From JAGRGG01 sp965217265 (GTDB taxonomy: Bacteria > Pseudomonadota > Alphaproteobacteria > Geminicoccales > Geminicoccaceae): a stretch of 64,000 nucleotides of DNA. Numbering within the stretch: position 1 is the first letter of the stretch; every line of letters starts with the position of its first letter. The notes beneath the pieces were generated by a model. It made no database searches. It saw only the letters and a list, made by a program, of their open reading frames with translations, and was not told the DNA's origin. Below are positions 49,935 to 58,213 of this stretch, piece after piece. The stretch spans positions 1-64,000 of the forward strand of contig CBDCHP010000003.1 in the NCBI GenBank assembly GCA_965217265.1. Direction: 5' to 3'. Made by a program: the position numbers and the translations under genes.

Positions 49935-51668
49935 ATGAAAAGCCCTATGGCAGCGATGCACCTTTCCTCTCGCGTCACCAGCAAAGCGTCCGACAAAATC
50001 TGCATGGCAAGCATTGCTCACGATCGGCATTCTTTCACGAATTGGCCGATAGCGCTTCTGGTCGTCCTGGCGACGGCCGCCCTCTACAGCATCAACCTCG
50101 ACCGCCTGCCGCACCCCGACGAGCTGCACCACATCCTGGCGGCACGCGGCCTTCTAGAGAGCGGCGAGCCGCGTATCGCCGAGGGGCTCTACACCCGCGC
50201 CATCTTGTACACATGGCTCGTCGCCTGGAGCTACGAACTGTTCGGCGTGAGCCTCGCCGCCGCGCGCGTGCCTTCGCTGGTCGCGATCGCGCTCTTGAAC
50301 GGCGTCTTCTTTCTCTGGCTCGCCCGCGAGGCGGGGCGCCCCGCCGCCTACGTCGCGACCGCATTGTGGGCGCTCTCGCCGTTCGCGATCGCGACGGCGC
50401 AGTTCAGCCGCTTCTACGCCCTGCAAGGCTTGGTGTTCTTCGTCGGTGCGTGGTTCGTCTACGCCGCCGTCCTGAGCCACGCCTCCCTGCGGCGGCGGGT
50501 TCTGCTCGGGCTGGCGGCCCTGCCCTTCCTGGCACTCGCGGCCGAATTGCAGCCGACGACGGCGCTCGGGCTCCTCGGCCTCGCCGCCTGGGCCGCGGCC
50601 GTGCTGTTCTTGCCCTGGCTTGCGGATCGCGACGTGCCCGCCCGGCGGCGGCTCAGCCTCGGCCTCGCCGCCGTCCTCGCGGCCGCGATCTTGCTGGCGG
50701 TCGCGCTTGCCACCGGCCTCTTGGGCAAGTTCTGGACGATCTACCGCTCGACGCCGATCTTCAACGAGGGCAACGCGGACGATTTTTGGTACTACCACGC
50801 CCGCTACAGCCTTCTCTACCCGAGCTTATGGCCGCTCGTCGGGGTCTTGGGCCTCGCCGCCGCCGCGCGCTTTCCCCGGCCGACCGGCTTCGCGCTCACC
50901 GTCTTCGCCGTCGGCTTTCTCTTGAACTCGTTCGCCGCCTCGAAGAGCCTGCGCTATTTGTTCTACGCGCAGATCTACCTCTTCGTGCCGTTCGGTCTCG
51001 GTCTCGTCGCGCTCTATCCGGCGTTGTGGAACTTCACGCGCGACCTCGCGGTGAAGCTTGACGACCTGTTCAAACCCAGCGTCAGGGCGCTCGGGGCCTT
51101 CTTGATCGCCGGTGCCGTCGCGTTCGTGCTGCTCGCCAACCCGGCGTGGCTGCGCAGCACCCTGCTGCTCGCCGACGTCACCATTCCCCCAGAAGAACCG
51201 AAAGCCAACTGGCCGGCCGCTTACACCGCTCTTTTGCCCTATCTCAAGACCGCCGACGTGGTCGTCACGACCGAAGAACTGGGGGCGCTCTACTTCCTCG
51301 GCCGCTTCGACGTGCGCTTCAGCCGCTCCAAGCTGCCCGAGCTGATGCCAAACGAGCGGCACGAGTTCGGGCGCGACTTTCGTACCGGACGCCCGGTGAT
51401 CGCCGACAACGCCTCGGTACGGCGCTTGGTCGCGTGCTATCGAAGCGGTCTCGTCGTCGGCCCACGACGCCACCTCGGCATGGAAATTCTCATCAATCGA
51501 GAGCTTGAGGCTTATCTGCGCAGCATGATGCAAATCGTCGAACTGCCCAAGAACTCCCGCATCTATGCTTTCACATGGGATCACGGTGCTGGACATGTTC
51601 CTGACAAAACCTGCGGCGATCTGCCGATTCTTGCGGGTCCCGCCGGCCTGATAGCGCCGGGGCACTAA
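49935..51668 (+). CDS. Membrane glycosyltransferase (PMT/ArnT-like, GT39/83)
   Basis: Up to 577 residues. The start is uncertain: ATGs at 49935, 49950 and 50004 all lack a good ribosome binding site, and the first membrane helix begins near NWPIALLVVLATAALYSI. The PMT-type pattern follows: an acidic residue pair in the first periplasmic loop (LPHPDELHHILAARGLL), eleven to twelve membrane segments, and a periplasmic C-terminal domain of about 180 residues. Such enzymes transfer a sugar from a polyprenyl donor in the periplasm. It lies 24 nt after the PL6-like gene and likely modifies the same polysaccharide or a lipid. Confidence 0.75.
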   Translation: MKSPMAAMHLSSRVTSKASDKICMASIAHDRHSFTNWPIALLVVLATAALYSINLDRLPHPDELHHILAARGLLESGEPRIAEGLYTRAILYTWLVAWSYELFGVSLAAARVPSLVAIALLNGVFFLWLAREAGRPAAYVATALWALSPFAIATAQFSRFYALQGLVFFVGAWFVYAAVLSHASLRRRVLLGLAALPFLALAAELQPTTALGLLGLAAWAAAVLFLPWLADRDVPARRRLSLGLAAVLAAAILLAVALATGLLGKFWTIYRSTPIFNEGNADDFWYYHARYSLLYPSLWPLVGVLGLAAAARFPRPTGFALTVFAVGFLLNSFAASKSLRYLFYAQIYLFVPFGLGLVALYPALWNFTRDLAVKLDDLFKPSVRALGAFLIAGAVAFVLLANPAWLRSTLLLADVTIPPEEPKANWPAAYTALLPYLKTADVVVTTEELGALYFLGRFDVRFSRSKLPELMPNERHEFGRDFRTGRPVIADNASVRRLVACYRSGLVVGPRRHLGMEILINRELEAYLRSMMQIVELPKNSRIYAFTWDHGAGHVPDKTCGDLPILAGPAGLIAPGH

Positions 51669-51765
51669 ACTCATGTGCGATGACTTATTTGTTTGCAAAC
51701 GTTCTAGTTGTTTAAACTTACCGTTTCGGCGATAGTCTCGCTCAAGCACAACCGAGGAGGCTAGA

Positions 51766-52059
51766 ATGCTCGATCATCAAGTCGACATCACGACCGATTA
51801 CGCCTTGATCCGGCGGTGGGCGGAAAAGCGCGGTGGTCGGCCAGTGGTCTCGCCGACTCCAAAGGGGGACCTGCGCATCGCGTTCCCGCCCGATCGGGCG
51901 ATCACCACCGATGAGATCGAGGTCTCCTGGGATTGGTTCTTCAAGACGTTCCACGACCGGCGTCTGGCCCTTCTCTACCAGCGCCGCACGCGCGACGGCG
52001 GGATCAGCCACTTCTGCCGCCTCGTCGAGCGGGTTCAAGCGCCCGAGACCGCCTGCTGA
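51766..52059 (+). CDS. Small conserved hypothetical protein
   Basis: 97 residues with a very good ribosome binding site (GAGGAGG, 5 nt). No membrane segment or signal. The core ALIRRWAEKRGGRP ... LRIAFPPD ... EISWDWFFKTF-like ... LALLYQRRTRDGG belongs to a small family sometimes annotated, without basis that I know of, as glucan branching enzyme-related. Function unknown. The upstream region contains a perfect GTTTGCAAAC palindrome (51691-51700) that could be an operator. Its 3' end overlaps the convergent choV gene by 25 bp. Confidence 0.7.
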   Translation: MLDHQVDITTDYALIRRWAEKRGGRPVVSPTPKGDLRIAFPPDRAITTDEIEVSWDWFFKTFHDRRLALLYQRRTRDGGISHFCRLVERVQAPETAC

Positions 52060-53252
52060 CGCAGCAGCCCAGTGTAGATCTCGTCGTCGCCGACGACCCC
52101 GAGCAGCCGCCCATCCCGCGCGACCAAGATCGGCAGGCCGCTGGATCGGCGCAGGCGGATCGCCTCTTCGAGCGGCAGGTCCGGTTCGGCCCAGACGTAG
52201 CACGCGTCCGCCGTCGCGGCGGCTTCGCCCGCCGCGACGATCGGCAGCGTGCGGCCCTCGCGGCGGGCGCCCAGCGGCTCGCCCCTGGCGTCGAGGAAGA
52301 GGGTGTGGCGTCCGCTCCCGTCGAGCCACAGGTCGTGCCCTCGCCGTGTCAGCCGTTCGATCGGGGTCATCAGCGTGCCGGCGCGCAGCACGCCCATCGG
52401 GTTCATGTGGGCGACGAAGGCGGCGACGTAGTCGGTCAAAGGATTCAGCACCACGGCCTCGGGCGTGCCCACCTGAACGATCCGCCCGCCCTCCATGATC
52501 GCGATCCGATCGCCTAGACGGATCGCCTCGTCGAGGTCGTGGCTGACGAATAGGATCGTCTTTTTGAGCTGCCGTTGCAAGGCGACGAGCTCGTCCTGCA
52601 AACGCTTGCGGATCAAAGGGTCGAGGGCCGAGAACGGCTCGTCCATCAGCAGGATATCGGCGTCGGTGGCGAGCGCCCGCGCCAGCCCGACGCGCTGCTG
52701 CATGCCGCCCGACAGTTGGTCGATGCGCTTGTCGGCCCAGGAGCCCAGGCCGACGAGATCGAGCTTCTCCGCCACCACCCGGTCGCGCTCGGCCTTGCCC
52801 TTGCCGCAGAGTTCGAGGCCGAGCCCGACGTTCTCGGCGACGCTGGCCCAGGGGAGCAAGCCGAACTGCTGGAAGACCATGGCGATCCGCCCGCGCCGCA
52901 GCCGCCGCAGCACCGCTTCGCCGCAGGCGGCGACGTCGATCGCACCCCCGCCGTCCTTGACCCACACGGCGCCGCCGCTGACGCGGTTGAGCCCGTTGAC
53001 GGCGCGCAGCAACGTCGACTTGCCCGAGCCCGACAGGCCCATCAGCACGCAGATGCCCCCGGCATCGACGTCGAGGCTGCACCCCGCCACACCCAGCGTC
53101 GTGTCGGTCGCCTGCAAGATGCTCTCGCGCGAGCGCCCCGCCCGCGCGAGGCGGGTCGCCGCCTCGGGCTTCGGCCCGAAGAAGATGTCGACGTTCACGA
53201 AAGCGATGGCGGGCGTCGGATCGTTATCACCAAACCTTTTTCGACCGTTCAT
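52035..53252 (-). CDS. choV: Choline/glycine betaine ABC transporter ATP-binding protein
   Basis: 405 residues from the ATG at 53252, where similarity to ChoV/ProV begins (the frame extends 26 codons upstream). Walker A is GLSGSGKST, the signature LSGGMQQR, and Walker B LLMDEPFSALD. The ChoV/ProV linker after the ATPase domain is followed by tandem CBS-like segments (about 290-400). The N-terminal VDIFFGPKPEAATRLARAG is characteristic of ChoV. It should energise ChoW for choline uptake, but it is separated from choW by 3 kb containing two unrelated genes on the other strand. Confidence 0.88.
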   Translation of the reverse strand: MNGRKRFGDNDPTPAIAFVNVDIFFGPKPEAATRLARAGRSRESILQATDTTLGVAGCSLDVDAGGICVLMGLSGSGKSTLLRAVNGLNRVSGGAVWVKDGGGAIDVAACGEAVLRRLRRGRIAMVFQQFGLLPWASVAENVGLGLELCGKGKAERDRVVAEKLDLVGLGSWADKRIDQLSGGMQQRVGLARALATDADILLMDEPFSALDPLIRKRLQDELVALQRQLKKTILFVSHDLDEAIRLGDRIAIMEGGRIVQVGTPEAVVLNPLTDYVAAFVAHMNPMGVLRAGTLMTPIERLTRRGHDLWLDGSGRHTLFLDARGEPLGARREGRTLPIVAAGEAAATADACYVWAEPDLPLEEAIRLRRSSGLPILVARDGRLLGVVGDDEIYTGLLRQQAVSGA

Positions 53253-53694
53253 CGCGCGCCCCGTCGAAGAGAACAGCACCGCGAGCGAAGGTAGCGGGCG
53301 CGCCCGTACCCCGCCACCGAACGGTAGCACCCGCTCACTCTACCCTATCTAAGTATATTTTCCTATGACCTTTTCGCCTCCACACCCACTGCTCGGGTTC
53401 GTTCGCGCGCTCCTTGGATTCGTTCTCGGATTCCTCCCGATTCGTTTCGAGTTCTGGCAGGTTCGGTCTTGGCTAAGAAACCGTTCTAAAACCTGTTCTC
53501 AGGTTCGTTCGGTCTAGCTGCGCCGCTCTCGATCCCGCCGCCAACGAAGCGCACCATTCTAGCTCCCCCCGGCGGCGTCTCCGACGGCTCGAACGTCAAA
53601 GCGGATGCCTTCACGCGCCGAAACTCATTTTGAAGGCTTGCTACGATTTGTAAATCCAGGCATGAAGCAAAAACAATTTAAAGGCTAACAAAAC
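53253..53694. other. Intergenic region upstream of choV and the lipoprotein gene
   Basis: About 440 bp between two divergent genes with no supportable gene. It has short GGTTCGTTC and GGATTCGTT-type repeats between 53395 and 53515 and a more AT-rich part just before the lipoprotein start (AAAACAATTTAAAGGCTAAC). It probably carries both promoters. No long inverted repeat was seen. Confidence 0.4.
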
Positions 53695-54930
53695 ATGCGC
53701 TCTTCTACCGAAGTTATGGCAGTCTCACTCATGCTGACCCTGGCGGCTTGCAGTGGCGGCGGGTCCGGCGGCGGCGATGATATGGGGATACCGACCAATC
53801 CCGGCCGCGGCACGGGTGTGGCGACCGACAGCGGCTCCGGCGCAACGATTGACGGCGGCAGCGGCGGGACCATCGATGGCGGCACCGGTGGAGAGACCGA
53901 CACTGGCGGCGGCACGACCGGCGGCGACACGACCGGCGGCGACATGACCGGCGGCGGCACGACCGATGGCGGCGCGGCCGGCGGCGGCGCGGCCGGCGGC
54001 GACACGACCGATGGCGGCACGACCGATGGCGGCACGACCGATGGCGGCACGGCCGGCGGCGACACGACCGATGGCGGCGCGGCCGGCGGCGACACGACCG
54101 ATGGCGGCGCGGCCGGCGGCGACACGACCGATGGCGGCGCGGCCGGCGGCGACACGACCGATGGCGGCGCGGCCGGCGGCGACACGACCGATGGCGGCGC
54201 GGCCGGCGGCAGTTCGGGTGAGTCGCTCAGCCTCACCAATAAGGGGGTGAACAACGTCGCCCTAGAGATGACGCCCACGCAGATCACGATCAACCTTAAG
54301 GACGGACCGCGCATCGTCCTGGACAACCCGAAGCGGACCGCCGAGGGCTTCGATCGCTACGTGAACGATCAAGGCCGGGCACTGGTCTCGCGGGTCGGCG
54401 AGAAGACGCTCGGCACGACGCTCGACTACACCAGCTACGGCGTCTGGTTCCTGCCCGACAACGCCGACGGCGGTTCGTTCTTCGGCGTGGAGACGCCGAC
54501 CCCGACCGCCGATATTCCATCGACCGGCACGGCGATCTATACCGGCGGCGCGATCGCGGCATTCACCGGCAGCACGAATGCGATCACCGGGACCTTCAAG
54601 GCCGAGGCCGACTTCAAGGCGCAGCGCGTCAACGGCAACATCGACTTCAACGGCGGCCCCGACGTCGATCTCGGCACGGCGAAGATCAACGACGACGGCG
54701 CGATCGTGGGTAGGAACGTCACGGCCGAGGGCTTCAATCCCGGCACCGTCCGCGGCCGCTTCGGCGGTCCTGCCGCCGAGGAAATGACCGGGTTCTTCGT
54801 TCTGAACGGGAACGAAGGCGGGTCGATGCGCGGCGCGTTCGGCGGCCGAAAGGAATACGAATGGCAGTGGGATTTACCCGGCGGCGGTGACGGCACGACC
54901 GGTACAGAAATGAAAACATCTGGCGGCTAA
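53695..54930 (+). CDS. Repeat-containing outer-membrane lipoprotein with TbpB-like C-terminal barrel
   Basis: 411 residues. The N terminus is a lipoprotein signal with lipobox LAAC (Cys19), followed by GGGSGGG. Residues about 20-180 are a low-complexity Gly/Thr/Asp/Ala stretch that includes ten-residue units (GDTTDGGAAG). The C-terminal 230 residues have the alternating pattern of the TbpB/factor-H-binding small barrel: TGTFKAEADFKAQRVNGNID, VRGRFGGPAAEEMTGFFVL and GSMRGAFGGRK. Such surface lipoproteins bind host proteins, haem or metals. The ligand here is unknown. The repeat gives a flexible stalk of variable length. It lies in the gap that splits the choline transporter genes. Confidence 0.75.
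   Translation: MRSSTEVMAVSLMLTLAACSGGGSGGGDDMGIPTNPGRGTGVATDSGSGATIDGGSGGTIDGGTGGETDTGGGTTGGDTTGGDMTGGGTTDGGAAGGGAAGGDTTDGGTTDGGTTDGGTAGGDTTDGGAAGGDTTDGGAAGGDTTDGGAAGGDTTDGGAAGGDTTDGGAAGGSSGESLSLTNKGVNNVALEMTPTQITINLKDGPRIVLDNPKRTAEGFDRYVNDQGRALVSRVGEKTLGTTLDYTSYGVWFLPDNADGGSFFGVETPTPTADIPSTGTAIYTGGAIAAFTGSTNAITGTFKAEADFKAQRVNGNIDFNGGPDVDLGTAKINDDGAIVGRNVTAEGFNPGTVRGRFGGPAAEEMTGFFVLNGNEGGSMRGAFGGRKEYEWQWDLPGGGDGTTGTEMKTSGG
54061..54210 (+). repeat. Minisatellite: five identical 30-bp tandem copies
   Basis: Units at 54061, 54091, 54121, 54151 and 54181 are identical at all 30 positions (each begins GACACGACCGATGGCGGCGC and encodes GDTTDGGAAG). Diverged relatives of the unit extend left to about 53925. 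Perfect identity of five copies means recent expansion by slippage or recombination, keeping frame because the unit is a multiple of three. Confidence 0.95.
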
Positions 54931-54960
54931 ACCGCCTCGCTTCGAGATCGGTTACAATGT

Positions 54961-54986
54961 CTTACGTGGGCTTCGGTCCACGTAAG
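54961..54986 (+). terminator. Perfect hairpin after the lipoprotein gene
   Basis: CTTACGTGG and CCACGTAAG form a perfect 9-bp stem around an 8-nt loop (GCTTCGGT), starting 30 bp after the lipoprotein stop. T-rich sequence (TCACTCTATTGTATG) follows. Likely a factor-independent terminator, although the T tract is interrupted. Confidence 0.6.
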
Positions 54987-55031
54987 TCACTCTATTGTAT
55001 GTATCTGGCCGCAAATATCATTCCCGGCGCC

Positions 55032-55098
55032 GAAGCCAGTTCTGAGCCAAAGAATTGCAAAATAAGCGAAAGAGGCCGCGCCCGGCGCACGCGAAGCG
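55032..55098. repeat. Dispersed inverted-repeat element, half copy F
   Basis: A right half only. GAAGCCAGTTCTGAGCCAAAG resembles the centre of copy A, then a purine tract leads to GAGGCCGCGCCCGGCGCACG and CGAAGCG. The left arm is absent; the perfect hairpin at 54961 occupies its place. It lies between the lipoprotein and DUF4142 genes. Confidence 0.65.
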
Positions 55099-55217
55099 GT
55101 CTCCCGATTTCACCACGTTCGATGCCTTTAGCTATACAACGGCACGCTTTCATACACAGGCTGTTCAATCATGAGCCACGGGCTTAAGCCCCTATCCATA
55201 ACCTGAAGGAAAATACC

Positions 55218-56237
55218 ATGGGACGGACCGCTTCACGCCTGATCGCGGTGGCGATCGTCGGCATTCTGGCGCTGGCGCACGGCGCCGCGGCCGCCGCCGC
55301 CCAGCCTAGCGTCGAGGACCGCTACTTCCTGCTCGCCGCTATGGCCGCGGGCTTGGCCCAGGTCGAGGTCGGCAAGCTGGCCGTCGACAAGGCTAGTGAC
55401 GAGCGGATTCGCGATTTTGCGAGGCGCGTGCTCGACCACCACGAGCAAGCGGGTGATCGCCTTGCAGAGATCGCGCGAGACGAGAGCATCGAGCCGCCGC
55501 AGGAGGTCGATCCCGCTACCCAGGGGTGGGTGGATCGGCTGCGGCGGCTAGAGGGACCACAGTTTGACGCCGCCTACGCGGCCGGCCAAGTCCCATCGCT
55601 CTACGCGGCGATCTGGGTCCACCGGCGCGAGGCGCGCCACGGCTCGAACGGGCCGTGGCGGGCCGCGGCGGAGCGGGAGGCCGAGGCGATCGATGCTTAC
55701 CAGGAGGAGGCCCGGCGGCTGGCGGAGGACTTCGCGGCCGACCTGCCGGACGGCCTGCACCCCGAGGACGGCACCTTCCTGGACTTTGCGATGAACGTCG
55801 ACTTGACGCAGGTGCGGCTCGGCAAGCTGGCCCTCGACAAGGCCAGCGACGAGCGGGTCCGTGCTTTTGCACGGCACATGGTCGACGACCACGGCCAGTC
55901 GTACGACAAGTTCGTGCGGACCGCGAAGGCGAACGGCGTCGCGCCGCTGGAGGAGATTAGTCCAGTCTCAGAGCGGACGCGGGCGTGGTTGGAAGGTTTG
56001 TCCAGCCCCGCGTTCGACCGAGAGTACATCACCTCGCAGGTCATCCATCACGGCGTGTGGTTCTACCGTTACGAGCACGAGGCGATCCACGGCCGGGACG
56101 AGGCGGTGCGCGAGCTTGGGGCCGACGGCGCTCAGATGGGCAAGATGCACCACGATGCGGCCCTGGCGATCGTGCGGGCGAGCGACGCGGCAGCGGCGCC
56201 GTCCCCGGCGGCCGGGCCGGCTCACGATCAGGACTGA
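55218..56237 (+). CDS. Exported protein with two DUF4142 (ferritin-like) domains
   Basis: 339 residues. An ATG with AAGGA upstream leads into a signal peptide (about 1-28, ending HGAAAAAAQ). Two DUF4142 repeats follow. The first (about 30-165) contains QVEVGKLAVDKASDERIRDFA, and the second (about 185-320) contains QVRLGKLALDKASDERVRAFA. Each is a four-helix ferritin-like bundle, usually found once per protein in the periplasm. The function of DUF4142 is unknown. The clear internal duplication is unusual. It lies on the plus strand inside the gap between choV and choW. Confidence 0.82.
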   Translation: MGRTASRLIAVAIVGILALAHGAAAAAAQPSVEDRYFLLAAMAAGLAQVEVGKLAVDKASDERIRDFARRVLDHHEQAGDRLAEIARDESIEPPQEVDPATQGWVDRLRRLEGPQFDAAYAAGQVPSLYAAIWVHRREARHGSNGPWRAAAEREAEAIDAYQEEARRLAEDFAADLPDGLHPEDGTFLDFAMNVDLTQVRLGKLALDKASDERVRAFARHMVDDHGQSYDKFVRTAKANGVAPLEEISPVSERTRAWLEGLSSPAFDREYITSQVIHHGVWFYRYEHEAIHGRDEAVRELGADGAQMGKMHHDAALAIVRASDAAAAPSPAAGPAHDQD

Positions 56238-56278
56238 CCAGCCGCCCACGTCCCCGACGGCGCGGGGAGTGCTCGTCA

Positions 56279-57121
56279 TCACCCCCGTCGCTTGGGCGCC
56301 TTGCACAAGCGGTCGAGCAGGATCGCCAGGACGACGATGGCGAGGCCGGCCTCGACGCCGGCGGCAATGTTGACGGTGTTGAGGGCGCGCACGACCGGTT
56401 GGCCGAGGCCCCCGGCGCCGACGAGGGCGGCGATGACGACCATCGAGAGCGAGAGCATGATGCACTGGGTCAGGCCCGCCATGATCGTCGGCCAAGCGTG
56501 CGGCAGCTCGACCTTCCACAACAACTGGCGCTCGGTGGCGCCGAACGCGATCACCGCCTCCTTCAAGTTGGCCGGCGCCGAGGCGATGCCGAGATAGGTC
56601 AGGCGGATCGGGGCCGGAAGGGCGAAGATGACGGTCGAGATCAGGCCCGGCACCATGCCGAGCCCGAAGAGGATCAGCGTTGGAATGAGGTAGACGAAGG
56701 TCGGGATCGTCTGCATCAAGTCGAGGATCGGCCGTAAAGTCGCGTAGAGCCAGGGCCGGTGCGCGGCGGCGATGCCCAAGGGCACGCCGATCGCCATGCA
56801 TAGAACCGTCGCGGTGACGATGAGGGCCAACGTCTCGATCGTCTCCTGCCAATAGCCGAGGTTGAGCACGAGCAGGAGCGAGAGGGCGACGCCGGCCATG
56901 AGCAGGAACGATCGTTGCAGCCACAATGCCAAGGCCGCGACGAGCAGGATGAAGGCGAGCGGGTTGATCCAGAGCATCGCCCCGACCAGGGCGTCGAGCA
57001 CGGCACCGAGACTCAAGGCGACGAGGTCGAAGAGGCCGGCGAAGTTGGCGTTGATCCAGTCGATGCCGGCCTTGGCCCAGGCACCCAGCGGCAGCTTATG
57101 GTCGGTGATCCACGCCTCCAC
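56279..57121 (-). CDS. choW: Choline ABC transporter permease
   Basis: 280 residues from a GTG 12 nt after the choX stop. Six or seven membrane segments with the ProW/ChoW-type core: LDLMQTIPTFVYLIP, the EAA-type loop (LKEAVIAFGATERQLLWKVELP) and MVVIAALVGAGGLGQPV. It forms the choline channel with ChoX and ChoV. The expected choV does not follow directly; a plus-strand DUF4142 gene and a lipoprotein gene intervene. Confidence 0.88.
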   Translation of the reverse strand: MEAWITDHKLPLGAWAKAGIDWINANFAGLFDLVALSLGAVLDALVGAMLWINPLAFILLVAALALWLQRSFLLMAGVALSLLLVLNLGYWQETIETLALIVTATVLCMAIGVPLGIAAAHRPWLYATLRPILDLMQTIPTFVYLIPTLILFGLGMVPGLISTVIFALPAPIRLTYLGIASAPANLKEAVIAFGATERQLLWKVELPHAWPTIMAGLTQCIMLSLSMVVIAALVGAGGLGQPVVRALNTVNIAAGVEAGLAIVVLAILLDRLCKAPKRRG

Positions 57122-57133
57122 GAGGGGCGGCCC

Positions 57134-58072
57134 TCAGCCGAGGCCGAGGGCGTCGCGCACCGCCTGGGACCCGTCGCCGCCGCCTTGCGCCTCGACCCCT
57201 TCGAGCCACGCATCGAGCACGTCGGGGTTCTTCTTCAGCCACGCTTCGGCGGCCCGGTCGGGCGCGGTGCCCTCGTCGAGGATCATGCCCATCACCTCGT
57301 TCTCCGCCTGAAGCGTGAAGGCGAGGTTCTGCAACAGACGCCCGACGTTCGGGCATTCGTCGAGGTAGCCGCCGCGGACGTTGGTGTAGACCGTGGCGCC
57401 GCCGTAATCGGGACCGAACCAGTCGTCGCCGCCGGCCAAGTAGTCCATGTCGATGTTGGCGTTCATCGGGTGGGGCTCCCAGCCGAGGAACACGATCCAC
57501 TGGTCGCGGCCGACCGAGCGGCGCACCTGGGCCAGCATGCCCTGCTCGGAACTTTCGACGATGTCGAAGCCGCCGAGGCCGAATGCGTCGTCGTCGATCA
57601 TCGCCTGGATCAGGCGGTTACCGTCGTTGCCGGGCTCGATGCCGTAGATCTTGTGGTCGAGCCTGTCGGCGAAGGCGGCGATGTCGCCGAAGCCCTTCAA
57701 GCCGGCATCAAAGGCGAAAGCCGGGACCGCGAGGGTGTACTTGGCCCCTTCGAGGTTGGCGCGCACGGTCTCGACCGAACCGTCCTCGCGGTAAGGGGCG
57801 ATGTCGGCCTCCATCGTCGGCATCCAGTTGCCCAAGAACACGTCGACGTCGCCGTTCTTCAGGCTGGCGTAGGTGACGGGCACGGAGAGCAGCTCGGTCT
57901 CGGTCTCGTAGCCCAGGCCTTCGAGCACGGTGGTGGCGAGCGCCGTCGTCGCGGTGATGTCGGTCCAGCCGACGTCGGCGAAGGTGACGGCGGCGCAGGC
58001 GGGGTCTTCCGCCGCCAGGGCTGGAGTCATCGAGGCCAGAAGAGCAATGGCGGCGAGCGGGGCGGATCGCAT
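57134..58072 (-). CDS. choX: Choline ABC transporter periplasmic binding protein
   Basis: 312 residues with a signal peptide (MRSAPLAAIALLASMTPALA). Conserved ChoX blocks are VGWTDITATTA, VFLGNWMPTMEADI, IEPGNDGNRLI and FLGWEPHPMNANID, which contain the aromatic residues that cage the trimethylammonium group. It delivers choline to ChoW/ChoV. Imported choline can feed the betaine and N-demethylation genes at 9-18 kb. A promoter is expected in the 105 bp between the terminator at 58177 and the start. Confidence 0.9.
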   Translation of the reverse strand: MRSAPLAAIALLASMTPALAAEDPACAAVTFADVGWTDITATTALATTVLEGLGYETETELLSVPVTYASLKNGDVDVFLGNWMPTMEADIAPYREDGSVETVRANLEGAKYTLAVPAFAFDAGLKGFGDIAAFADRLDHKIYGIEPGNDGNRLIQAMIDDDAFGLGGFDIVESSEQGMLAQVRRSVGRDQWIVFLGWEPHPMNANIDMDYLAGGDDWFGPDYGGATVYTNVRGGYLDECPNVGRLLQNLAFTLQAENEVMGMILDEGTAPDRAAEAWLKKNPDVLDAWLEGVEAQGGGDGSQAVRDALGLG

Positions 58073-58176
58073 GTCGTAGTCCTGTCGTTGACGCGATGCC
58101 CGAGCTTAGGGCGATGCGCATCAATCGTGAAGCCCACGTCGGCGCCCGTGCGGATGTCTCGCGGCTTCAAAGCTAG

Positions 58177-58207
58177 AGGGGCCGCGCCGATCCGACGCGC
58201 GGCCCCT
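58177..58207 (-). terminator. Strong terminator hairpin after the GH26-like gene
   Basis: AGGGGCCGCGC (58177-58187) pairs perfectly with GCGCGGCCCCT (58197-58207) around a 9-nt loop. It starts 7 bp beyond the GH26-like stop on the minus strand and precedes choX. An 11-bp GC-rich stem at this place is very likely a terminator. Confidence 0.7.
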
Positions 58208-58213
58208 GTCGGA

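Noticed and set aside
53685..54326. A 213-codon minus-strand frame encoding Pro/Val/Ser repeats
   Set aside because: It is the antisense of the 30-bp minisatellite. The plus frame has a lipobox, a normal start and a folded C-terminal domain.
54957..55187. A 76-codon ORF between the lipoprotein and DUF4142 genes
   Set aside because: It starts beside the hairpin at 54961, reads through half copy F and has no recognisable family.
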